DNA from: an uncultured Eubacteriales bacterium
Lineage (GTDB): Bacteria > Bacillota > Clostridia > Peptostreptococcales > Anaerovoracaceae
Reading direction: 5' to 3'
Length of the DNA stretch: 5,137 nucleotides
Assembly: GCA_902803185.1 (NCBI GenBank)
Contig: CADCOV010000104.1
Coordinates: 1 to 5,137 of the forward strand
Within the stretch, counting starts at the first letter, position 1, and each line of letters begins with the position of its first letter. The notes under the pieces are model-generated. The model saw nothing but the letters and a program-made list of their open reading frames with translations. It did no database searches and was not told where the DNA came from. Positions 1 through 5,137 of the stretch are shown here, in pieces. Made by a program: the position numbers and the translations under genes.

Positions 1-637
1 CGATGGTCCCCTTGTACCCCTTGAGGTACTGCTCCAGCCACTTCAGGGTGCCGATGTCCAGATGGTTCGTCGGCTCGTCCAGGAACAGGATATCCGGCTT
101 TTTGAGCAGCAGGCAGGCCAGGGCCAGCCTCGTCCGCTCCCCGCCGGAGAGTTCCCCGGTCTTCTGGCCGTAATAGTCCTCGCCGAAGGCCATGCTGGTG
201 AGGATCCCGGTGATCTCGCTCTTATACGTGTAGCCGCCCTTCGCCTCGAACTCCCGCTGCAGCAGCTCCAGCCGCTCCCAGAGGGCGTCGTGTTTCTCCG
301 GCGGTGCGGCGGCGATCTCCTCGGTCAGCCTGGCGATCTCGCGCTCCATCGCCGCGAGCCCCTCGAAGATCCGGTCCACCTCCTCCTTCACAGTCCTGCC
401 GGTGTCGAACTGGTCCCGCTGCTTGAGGAAGCCGATGGTGGTGTCTTTGGCCACGAAAAAATTGCCGGTGTCCGCCTGGAGCTCCCCGGCCAGGATGTTC
501 AGCAAAGTGGACTTGCCGGCGCCGTTGACGCCGACGATGCCCACCCGGTCGCCTTCGTTGATATGGAAAGATATGTTCTCCAGGATCACTTCCGTCCCGT
601 AGCTCTTGCCCAGGTCGGAAGCGGATAGAATGATCAT
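1..637 (-). CDS. ABC-F family ATP-binding protein, N-terminal part (cut by the left edge)
   Basis: I translated this from the ATG at 637; 212 codons are visible and the frame runs off the left edge with no stop. The first nucleotide-binding domain shows Walker A GVNGAGKST (residues 36-44), a Q-loop glutamine at 73, a charged helical insert of about residues 84-133 (the ABC-F 'arm'), signature LSGGE (163-167) and Walker B running into FLDEPTNHLD (185-194). EPTNHLD is typical of the ABC-F class, which has two ATPase domains and no membrane segments and acts at the ribosome in translation or antibiotic protection. It resembles the YdiF-like group often found downstream of tsaD in Clostridia. The second ATPase domain and inter-domain linker, which would decide the subfamily, lie outside the window. 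The start lies 19 nt after the tsaD stop and is preceded by GAGGAGG (642-648), so it is probably the last visible gene of the same operon. Family call is firm; exact role is not. Confidence 0.93.
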   Translation of the reverse strand, partial: MIILSASDLGKSYGTEVILENISFHINEGDRVGIVGVNGAGKSTLLNILAGELQADTGNFFVAKDTTIGFLKQRDQFDTGRTVKEEVDRIFEGLAAMEREIARLTEEIAAAPPEKHDALWERLELLQREFEAKGGYTYKSEITGILTSMAFGEDYYGQKTGELSGGERTRLALACLLLKKPDILFLDEPTNHLDIGTLKWLEQYLKGYKGTI

Positions 638-656
638 CGCGCCTCCTCGTCTTCCG

Positions 657-1673
657 TCAGAACGGCAGATCGGCAAAGGCGTCCAGGGTCAGGTCGTCCG
701 GCCCCTCCGCCTTGTATTTGTAGTAGCCCGCACAGGCGATCATCGCCGCGTTGTCGGTGCAGAGCACCTTCTCCGGCAGGAAGAGCGCGATGCCCTCCCG
801 CTTGCAGCGCTCGGAAAGCGCCGTCCGAAGCCTGCTGTTCGCCGCGACGCCGCCCGCCAGCACCAGGCGCTTCTCGCCCAGGCTGTGGGCCGCCTCCACG
901 GCCTTCTCCACCAGCACCTCCACGACGGCCTCCTGAAAGCCCGCCGCCACGTCCGGCACGCTGACCTCCCGGCCCGCCTGCCGCTCCGTATTCACATAGT
1001 TCAGCACCGCGGTCTTGATGCCGCTGAAGCTGAAATCGTAGCTGTCCTTCTCCAGGTAGACCCTTTTGAAGCGGATGGCCTCAGGGTCCCCTTCCGCGGC
1101 GGCTTTGTCGATCTTCGGGCCGCCCGGGTAGCCCAGGCCGATGACCCTGGCCACCTTGTCGTAGGCCTCGCCCACCGCGTCGTCCCGGGTGGAGCCCAGT
1201 ACGGTGCAGCGGGTGTAGTCCTCCATCCGGACCAGGTTGGTGTGTCCGCCGGAGACCACCAGGCTCAGGAACGGCGGTTCCAGCGCCGGGTAGGAGATAA
1301 AGTTGCTCGACACGTGGCCGTACATGTGGTTCACGCCCACCAGCGGCTTCCCCGTGGCCAGGCTCAGGGCCTTCGCCGCGGCGACGCCGATGACCAGCGC
1401 CCCGATGAGCCCCGGTCCGTGGGTCACGGCGATGAGGTCGATCTCGTCCAGGCCCACGCCGGCCTCCGTCAGCGCCTCCTCGATGACGTGGTTCACGTCC
1501 GTCAGGTGCTTGCGGGAGGCGATCTCCGGCACCACGCCGCCGTAGCGGGTGTGGATCGCGATCTGGGAGCTGATGATGTTGGAGAGCACGGTCCGGCCGT
1601 CCGCCAGGACCGCCGCCGCCGTCTCGTCGCAGCTGGACTCGATGCCCAGCGTCAGAAATCTTCCGTCCTTCAT
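657..1673 (-). CDS. tsaD: tRNA N6-adenosine threonylcarbamoyltransferase TsaD
   Basis: Catalytic subunit of bacterial t6A synthesis (Kae1/TsaD/YgjD family). With TsaB and TsaE it transfers the threonylcarbamoyl group from threonylcarbamoyl-AMP to A37 of tRNAs reading ANN codons, in the cytoplasm. The 338-residue length is normal for the family. Visible signatures are GIESSCDET (10-18), the metal-ligand pair in HMYGH (H116, H120), the nucleotide-binding segment VSGGHT (140-145), SFSGIKTA (215-222), LAGGVAANSRLR (272-283) and the third metal ligand D307 in CTDNAAM. All expected ligands are present, so the protein should be active. The ATG overlaps the rimI stop in an ATGA arrangement (1670-1673), and GAGGAGGAG at 1679-1687 lies within the 3' end of rimI, which indicates coupled translation. 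The stop is TGA at 657-659. The 375-residue plus-strand open frame opposite is an antisense artefact. Confidence 0.98.
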   Translation of the reverse strand: MKDGRFLTLGIESSCDETAAAVLADGRTVLSNIISSQIAIHTRYGGVVPEIASRKHLTDVNHVIEEALTEAGVGLDEIDLIAVTHGPGLIGALVIGVAAAKALSLATGKPLVGVNHMYGHVSSNFISYPALEPPFLSLVVSGGHTNLVRMEDYTRCTVLGSTRDDAVGEAYDKVARVIGLGYPGGPKIDKAAAEGDPEAIRFKRVYLEKDSYDFSFSGIKTAVLNYVNTERQAGREVSVPDVAAGFQEAVVEVLVEKAVEAAHSLGEKRLVLAGGVAANSRLRTALSERCKREGIALFLPEKVLCTDNAAMIACAGYYKYKAEGPDDLTLDAFADLPF

Positions 1674-2131
1674 CGGGTCTCCTCCTCGTCCCGCCTGCTC
1701 ATGAGGATCGCGTCCTCGCCGTTGTTGGTGTAGTAACCCTTCCGGACGCCGTCCTCCTTGAAGCCGGCCTTCCGGTACAGGGCCTTAGCCGGTTCGTTCC
1801 CGGCTCTGACCTCCAGGGTCCAGTAGCGGATCCCCACCGCCCTGGTGGCGTCGATGGCCGTCTCCAGGAGCAGGGTCCCGATGTGCTGCCCCTGCAGGGC
1901 CGGGCTCACCGCCACGTTGTTGATCTGGCACTCGTCGGAGAAGGCCCAGAAGCCGATGTAGCCCACGACGCTCCCCTCGAGCTCCGCCACGATGTAGGTG
2001 GCGATCTTCGTATTCTCAAGCTCCTGCCGCAGCATCTCCTCCGTCCACGGGTCATCAAAGCAAAGATGCTCCACGATGACCATGTCTTTGACGTCCGTCG
2101 GCACGCCCTTTCTGATGATGAGTTCGCTCAA
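1670..2131 (-). CDS. rimI: Ribosomal protein S18-alanine N-acetyltransferase RimI (GNAT)
   Basis: GNAT-fold acetyltransferase of 153 residues. RimI acetylates the N-terminal alanine of ribosomal protein S18 in E. coli; substrates elsewhere are less certain. The C-terminal half is strongly RimI-like: NNVAVSPALQGQ (71-82), EVRAGNEPAKALYRKAGF (107-124), then GVRKGYY (128-134) and EDAILM (139-144). Its place between tsaB and tsaD is also typical. The start is TTG (2131-2129); no in-frame ATG lies just upstream, and GGAGAGG (2141-2147) sits 9 nt before it. The next internal Met, residue 17, would remove the first beta strand. One oddity is the acetyl-CoA loop, normally Q/R-x-x-G-x-G/A, which here reads Q80-G-Q-H-I-G85, with His83 at the usual central Gly. 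The stop overlaps the tsaD start by 4 nt. Family assignment is firm; the substrate is inferred. Confidence 0.95.
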   Translation of the reverse strand: MSELIIRKGVPTDVKDMVIVEHLCFDDPWTEEMLRQELENTKIATYIVAELEGSVVGYIGFWAFSDECQINNVAVSPALQGQHIGTLLLETAIDATRAVGIRYWTLEVRAGNEPAKALYRKAGFKEDGVRKGYYTNNGEDAILMSRRDEEETR

Positions 2132-2140
2132 AACCGATAT

Positions 2141-2147
2141 CCTCTCC
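2141..2147 (-). promoter_or_regulatory. Ribosome binding site that supports the TTG start of rimI
   Basis: The message reads GGAGAGG followed by 9 nt and then TTG AGC GAA. This is the only good Shine-Dalgarno match between the tsaB stop and the first conserved RimI residues, and it settles the choice of TTG as start codon. Its first base is also the last base of a hairpin arm (2147-2163), so access by the ribosome may depend on that structure. Confidence 0.75.
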
Positions 2148-2163
2148 GCGGCCGGATGCCGCG
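2147..2163 (-). other. Small all-GC hairpin in the tsaB-rimI spacer
   Basis: A perfect 6-bp inverted repeat, CGCGGC (2147-2152) and GCCGCG (2158-2163), encloses a 5-nt loop. It lies in the 43-nt gap between the tsaB stop and the rimI TTG. In the message, the 3' arm runs directly into the rimI Shine-Dalgarno. No U-run follows, so it is not a terminator. It could reduce rimI translation or stabilise an RNA end, but in a genome this GC-rich a 6-bp stem may be chance. Confidence 0.4.
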
Positions 2164-2174
2164 TTCCTTATCCT

Positions 2175-2894
2175 CTATCTGTTGTTCTCCATGAAGCGTT
2201 TCAGCTTGGCCGCCCGAAGCTTCTCCAGGGTGCCGTCCGCTAATTTTTGTTCCGCTTCCGTCGCCCGCATGTAGTCCGGCATCAGGTCCTCGTAGGACAC
2301 CGTCCCGCCGACCTCGATCTTCGCCATGGCCGCCTTTGCCGTCATGGCCGCGGTCTGGTACCGCTCCTCCTTCGGGGCGCAGGCGTATCCCGCGAGCTGC
2401 TCTGCGTAGGCGTCCACCCCGTCGCCGTAGAACACGGCGTCCGGGAGGTCCCGCACCGCCTCCAGCACGTCCGTCAGCATGTAAGGGCCCGGCGCCAGGA
2501 CCTCGGTCCCGTCCGCGCCGTAGACCGCCCCGTAGACCTGTCCCCGGCGGGCGTTGAAGACCGCCGCCACCGGGTGTCCCTTGCCGCAGTGCTGGGCGAA
2601 GATCTCCAGCGCCGATACCGGCACGCACGGGATCCCCCTCGCCTGGGCGAAAGTCCTGGCGGTGGTGACGCCGATGCGGATCCCCGTGAAGGATCCCGGT
2701 CCCACCGACGCCGCGACGGCGCCGATCTCCGCAGGGCCGATCCCGGCCTCCTCCATCAGCTCACCGGCCATCTCCGCCAGCCGCTTCAGGTGGCTCATGG
2801 GCTCCGTCGTGCAGCGGAGGAGGATCCTCCCCTCGCCGTCCGCCAGCGCCGCAGACCCCACCGGGCCCGTGGTCTCAAAGGCTAAAATGTACAT
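2175..2894 (-). CDS. tsaB: t6A biosynthesis protein TsaB (YeaZ)
   Basis: TsaB is a non-catalytic ASKHA-fold paralogue of TsaD; it dimerises with TsaD and is required for threonylcarbamoyl transfer to tRNA A37. The 239-residue protein shows the expected landmarks: ILAFETT (3-9), the hallmark GPGSFTGIRIG (65-75), the NARRGQVYGAVY strand (114-125) and the C-terminal PDYMRATEAEQKL (206-218), matching the family's P-x-Y-x-R...EAE pattern. Like other TsaB proteins it lacks the TsaD metal-binding histidines. The ATG at 2894 lies inside the end of tsaE, with a 13-nt overlap; AAAGGA ends 7 nt upstream of it, and the protein begins MYILAFETT as homologues do. The stop is TAG at 2175-2177, followed by the 43-nt gap before rimI. 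A 166-residue frame on the same strand (2628-2128) is a shadow with no family features. Confidence 0.97.
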   Translation of the reverse strand: MYILAFETTGPVGSAALADGEGRILLRCTTEPMSHLKRLAEMAGELMEEAGIGPAEIGAVAASVGPGSFTGIRIGVTTARTFAQARGIPCVPVSALEIFAQHCGKGHPVAAVFNARRGQVYGAVYGADGTEVLAPGPYMLTDVLEAVRDLPDAVFYGDGVDAYAEQLAGYACAPKEERYQTAAMTAKAAMAKIEVGGTVSYEDLMPDYMRATEAEQKLADGTLEKLRAAKLKRFMENNR

Positions 2895-3301
2895 CTGTAG
2901 ATCCTTTCTCCCTCACCCTCGCCGTATTCCATGAACACGCAGAGGGTCTCGTCCGGCAGGTGCTCGGCGATCAGGTCCGCCCATTCGACGATGCAGACCC
3001 CGCCCCGGTAGAAGTACTCCTCCAGGCCCCGCTCGAACCAGTCCTCTTCCCCCTCGAGCCGGTAGGCGTCGAAGTGGAACAGCGGCAGCCGGCCGCTGCG
3101 GTACTCGTTGACAATGGTAAACGTAGGGCTCGTGATCCGTTCCGTCACGCCGAGCCCCTTCGCGATATATTTCGTCAGTGTGGTCTTGCCGCACCCCAGG
3201 TCGCCGATCAGGGCCAGCACGTCCCCGGCCACGAGCCGGTCCGCGATGGAAAGCCCCAGCGCCTCGGTGTCAGCTTCACTTTTGATCAGGTATTCCCGCA
3301 T
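2882..3301 (-). CDS. tsaE: t6A biosynthesis ATPase TsaE (YjeE)
   Basis: Small P-loop ATPase that binds the TsaB-TsaD heterodimer and drives turnover of the t6A complex. The length of 139 residues is close to the usual for the family. Visible motifs are Walker A GDLGCGKTT (33-41), switch-like SPTFTIVNEY (58-67), FHFDAYRL (75-82) with the Walker-B-type Asp78, and VEWAD (105-109) with the conserved Glu and Trp. Position 37 of the P-loop is Cys, where many family members have Ala; the Lys and Thr that contact nucleotide are intact. The ATG at 3301 follows the dipeptidase stop by 11 nt, with GGGGGAG immediately upstream and only 3 nt of spacing. The TAG stop (2882-2884) lies inside tsaB. The acidic, glycine-rich C-terminal segment (about 125-132) looks like a surface loop and does not alter the call. 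Confidence 0.97.
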   Translation of the reverse strand: MREYLIKSEADTEALGLSIADRLVAGDVLALIGDLGCGKTTLTKYIAKGLGVTERITSPTFTIVNEYRSGRLPLFHFDAYRLEGEEDWFERGLEEYFYRGGVCIVEWADLIAEHLPDETLCVFMEYGEGEGERIYRCTF

Positions 3302-3312
3302 AGGCTCCCCCG

Positions 3313-4809
3313 TCAGCGCTCCAGCGAAAACCCCGGCAGGGTCATCTCGTGCAGCGCCTTCGCGTAGATCTTGGTGGCGGTGAGGAGCTGCTTCAGCTCC
3401 AGCCGCTCGTCCCTCTGGTGCATCAGGTCCGGGTCTCCCGGGAACAGCGCGCCGAAGGCGATGTGGTTCTTCATGGCCCGGGCGTAGGTGCCGGTCCCCG
3501 TCACGATCGGCCGGCTCTCCAGGTCCCCGGTGAAGTCCTGGTAGACCTTCACGCAGGTCCTGACCAGCGGGTCCTCCTCCGCGAACCAGATCGGATCGTG
3601 GCTGATCTTCTTCACGATGCCCAGGTCGTATTTGTCGGTGATCTCCATGATGCCGGAGAAGACCTGCTCCTCGGTGGCCGTCACCGGGTAGCGGAGGTTC
3701 ACCGTCAGGGTCGCCGACTTCCTGTCGTAGCGCAGCACCCCCGCGTTCAGGATGAGGTGCCCGCTCTCTTCGTCCGCCAGGTCGCAGCCCAGCCGCTCCC
3801 CGCCGCAGTCGAACCCGATGTGGTCGTTATAGAAGGAGATGAAATCGTTCACGTCCTCGTTCACGAAGTTGAGCTCCCCCAGGAACTGCATCAGGACGGA
3901 GATGGCGTTCAGGCCCAGCTCCGGGTGGGCGCCGTGGGAGGCCTTCCCCTCCACGCTGATCTCCAGGCTCGTGCCCACGCCCTTGCAGCCGATCTTCGGC
4001 TTCAGGCCGTTCACCTCGGTGAAGCAGTTGCGGAAGGTGGTGAGCTTCTCTTTGATCTTCTCGTAGGCGCCCTTCTCCTTGGAGTTCACGATGGCCCTCG
4101 CCTTCGCCGGCACCATGTTCGGCGCCGCGCCGCCCTCCAGCTTGTTCAGGGCCAGGCCCTTCATCGGCCGGTCGTTCATCTTGCGGACCAGATCGAAGGT
4201 CAGGATCCCCATCTCCCCGTTCACCACAGGGAACGCCTCGTCCGGGGTGAACCCGTAATCACAGGCCGGGACCTTCTCCAGATAGCGGCGCATGCCGGAC
4301 CAGCCGGTCTCCTCGTCGAGGCCCAGCACCAGCCGGATGTTGGCGGCCGGCACGTAGCCCGCCTCCTTCAGCGCCTTCATGGCAAACAAAGCCGCCACCG
4401 TCGGGCCCTTGTCGTCGGTGGTGCCCCGGCCGTACATGAAGCCCTCCGCCACCTCGCCGCTGTAGGCCGGGAAGGACCAGCCGTCCCCCGCCGGCACCAC
4501 GTCCAGGTGCCCGAGGACGCCTAGGGTCTTCTCCGCCGGGAGCGCCTCGCCCTTCTCATCCGTGCCCGCGGAGCCCGCGAAGTCCAGGTGCCCGCCGTAG
4601 TTGTCCACGTTCAGCGGGACAAAGCCCATCCTCTCCCCTTCCGCGAGGGTCAGCTCCAGGGCCTCCTGCACGCCCTGCCCGAAGGGATAGATGGCGCCGT
4701 CCGCGCCCCTCGCCGCAGGGGCCTGCTCACTCGGGCAGCGGACCAGCTTCTGCAGGAACGCCACTTCCTCGTCAAAGTTCTTCTCGATGATCGCGAGATA
4801 ATCTTCCAT
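3313..4809 (-). CDS. pepV: PepV/Sapep-like M20 family metallodipeptidase
   Basis: Predicted cytoplasmic zinc aminodipeptidase of peptidase family M20, PepV/Sapep type, which cleaves dipeptides with varied N-terminal residues. From the ATG at 4809 it has 498 residues, slightly longer than the roughly 470 of lactic-acid-bacterial PepV. Catalytic landmarks in order are GHLDVVPAGDGW (100-111; ligand H101, catalytic D103), YGRGTTDDKGP (126-136; bridging ligand D132), DEETGW (165-170; general base E166, ligand E167), TPDEAFPV (188-195; ligand D190), ASHGAHPE (290-297; substrate-site His292 in the lid domain) and LMHQRDE (462-468; final ligand H464). All metal ligands are present. I reject the upstream in-frame start at 4887: it would overlap nifU by 8 nt, its 26 extra residues are encoded through a terminator-like hairpin, and the 4809 ATG has GGGGGAG (4814-4820) and starts as homologues do. 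It lies 11 nt upstream of tsaE and is probably co-transcribed. Natural substrate is unknown. Confidence 0.93.
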   Translation of the reverse strand: MEDYLAIIEKNFDEEVAFLQKLVRCPSEQAPAARGADGAIYPFGQGVQEALELTLAEGERMGFVPLNVDNYGGHLDFAGSAGTDEKGEALPAEKTLGVLGHLDVVPAGDGWSFPAYSGEVAEGFMYGRGTTDDKGPTVAALFAMKALKEAGYVPAANIRLVLGLDEETGWSGMRRYLEKVPACDYGFTPDEAFPVVNGEMGILTFDLVRKMNDRPMKGLALNKLEGGAAPNMVPAKARAIVNSKEKGAYEKIKEKLTTFRNCFTEVNGLKPKIGCKGVGTSLEISVEGKASHGAHPELGLNAISVLMQFLGELNFVNEDVNDFISFYNDHIGFDCGGERLGCDLADEESGHLILNAGVLRYDRKSATLTVNLRYPVTATEEQVFSGIMEITDKYDLGIVKKISHDPIWFAEEDPLVRTCVKVYQDFTGDLESRPIVTGTGTYARAMKNHIAFGALFPGDPDLMHQRDERLELKQLLTATKIYAKALHEMTLPGFSLER

Positions 4810-4813
4810 CGCT

Positions 4814-4820
4814 CTCCCCC
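4814..4820 (-). promoter_or_regulatory. Ribosome binding site that supports the dipeptidase start at 4809
   Basis: GGGGGAG lies 4 nt before the ATG at 4809, just after the T-rich tail of the hairpin. Spacing is short but comparable to the other genes here (about 3-4 nt for tsaE and the ABC-F gene). It supports the 498-residue form over the longer in-frame reading. Confidence 0.65.
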
Positions 4821-4859
4821 ATATAATCACAGGCCGCCCGGCGAACTGCCGGGCGGCCC
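4821..4859 (-). terminator. Strong hairpin after nifU: probable intrinsic terminator or attenuator
   Basis: A perfect 11-bp inverted repeat (4832-4842 and 4848-4858), nearly all G and C, encloses a 5-nt loop; a G-U pair (4859 with 4831) can extend it to 12. Read in the direction of the genes, it is followed by TGTGATTATAT (6 of 11 bases T), an interrupted U-tract. The plus-strand side has no T-run. It starts 20 nt after the nifU stop and ends just before the dipeptidase ribosome binding site. The stem suggests termination after nifU; the imperfect tail suggests that termination may be partial. Confidence 0.65.
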
Positions 4860-4879
4860 TGCACCGCGTCTTCTGTAAA

Positions 4880-5104
4880 TCAGTCAACCGCCTGTACGCC
4901 CTTGACTCCCGGGACCTCTTTGGCCAGGATCTGGGCGACGATGTTGGACAGCGTCATGCGGGCGCCAGGGCAGCCCGCGCAGTGTCCCTGCAGTCTGACC
5001 TTGACTACGTTATCCTCGGTCAGTTCCACGAACTCGATATCTCCGCCGTCTCTTCTGAGGATCGGTCTGATCTGCTCCAGAGCCTTTTCGATCTTTTCCT
5101 GCAT
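4880..5104 (-). CDS. NifU-type Fe-S scaffold domain protein (stand-alone C-terminal domain)
   Basis: A 74-residue protein that matches the NifU C-terminal (Nfu) domain over its whole length. It should bind a labile Fe-S cluster, normally bridged between two subunits, and pass it to apo-proteins in the cytoplasm. The start matches the family pattern IRPxLxxDGGDIEFVE (12-27), and the core carries the two ligand cysteines C42 and C45 in GHCAGCPGARMTL (40-52), followed by an amphipathic helix and VPGVKGVQAV (64-73). Single-domain versions of this size are common in Clostridia. The ATG at 5104 has a good ribosome binding site, AAGGAG at 5113-5118, 8 nt upstream. The stop is TGA at 4880-4882. A hairpin follows, so the gene may be mainly monocistronic or belong with genes to the right of the window. 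No link to t6A synthesis is evident. Confidence 0.95.
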   Translation of the reverse strand: MQEKIEKALEQIRPILRRDGGDIEFVELTEDNVVKVRLQGHCAGCPGARMTLSNIVAQILAKEVPGVKGVQAVD

Positions 5105-5112
5105 GTCTCTAT

Positions 5113-5118
5113 CTCCTT
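5113..5118 (-). promoter_or_regulatory. Ribosome binding site of the NifU-type gene
   Basis: AAGGAG lies 8 nt before the ATG at 5104. It is the closest match in the window to the ideal Shine-Dalgarno sequence and spacing, and it fixes the start of the 74-residue protein. Confidence 0.75.
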
Positions 5119-5137
5119 TTCTGGTCTGTTCTATACG

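Noticed and set aside
62..628. 188-residue plus-strand open frame opposite the ABC-F gene
   Set aside because: It mirrors the ABC-F coding frame and has no family features.
606..1733. 375-residue plus-strand open frame opposite tsaD
   Set aside because: It is antisense to a full-length tsaD with every expected motif. Composition is biased to Arg, Ala, His and Val, and no ribosome binding site is evident.
2128..2628. 166-residue minus-strand frame overlapping tsaB and the rimI start
   Set aside because: It is an out-of-frame reading of tsaB, very rich in Gly and Arg, with no domain and no sign of a frameshift in tsaB.
3349..4524. 391-residue plus-strand open frame opposite the dipeptidase gene
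   Set aside because: It has no recognisable motif, is rich in Arg, Val, His and Leu as antisense frames of GC-rich genes are, and lies fully opposite a gene with all its catalytic residues.
4822..4827. TATAAT on the plus strand as a promoter -10 element
   Set aside because: No matching -35 box lies about 17 nt upstream, and it would transcribe only antisense to nifU; it is part of the AT-rich tail of the hairpin.
4807..4887. Upstream start of the dipeptidase gene giving 524 residues
   Set aside because: The extra 26 residues cross the terminator-like hairpin, overlap nifU, and do not look like family sequence; the 4809 ATG has its own ribosome binding site.
5130..5135. TATAGA on the minus strand as a -10 element for the NifU-type gene
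   Set aside because: The -35 position falls outside the window, so a promoter cannot be supported; a six-base match alone is weak.

Overview
The window is a compact, high-GC (above 60% by eye) bacterial housekeeping region with every recognisable gene on the minus strand. Six complete genes and one gene cut by the left edge cover almost all of it. Gaps are 43 nt or less, except for about 70 nt between the first two genes. The protein sequences and the order tsaE-tsaB-rimI-tsaD-ABC-F suggest an anaerobic, GC-rich member of the Bacillota, probably class Clostridia. This rests on gene order and the look of the proteins; genus cannot be set from the sequence alone.

In transcription order (right to left): a 74-residue NifU-type Fe-S scaffold domain protein (5104-4880); a strong GC-rich hairpin that looks like an intrinsic terminator or attenuator (4821-4859); a PepV-like M20 metallodipeptidase (4809-3313); tsaE (3301-2882); tsaB (2894-2175); rimI (2131-1670, TTG start); tsaD (1673-657); and the N-terminal 212 residues of an ABC-F ATPase (637-1, continuing beyond the left edge).

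The core is the bacterial t6A module. TsaB, TsaD and TsaE together transfer the threonylcarbamoyl group onto A37 of ANN-decoding tRNAs. The partner that makes the threonylcarbamoyl-adenylate (TsaC/TsaC2) is not in the window. RimI is the GNAT acetyltransferase usually found between tsaB and tsaD, and ABC-F proteins act on the ribosome, so five consecutive genes belong to the translation apparatus. Overlaps of 13 nt (tsaE/tsaB) and 4 nt (rimI/tsaD), plus short gaps, indicate one polycistronic message with translational coupling. The dipeptidase gene lies only 11 nt upstream of tsaE and is probably co-transcribed.

No mobile element, CRISPR array, tRNA or rRNA gene, or unexplained long stretch was found. 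I see no undescribed system here. The points worth a second look are small: the hairpin between nifU and the dipeptidase, a hairpin abutting the ribosome binding site of the TTG-started rimI, and a Gly-to-His change in the acetyl-CoA loop of RimI. The long plus-strand open frames are antisense shadows of GC-rich genes.
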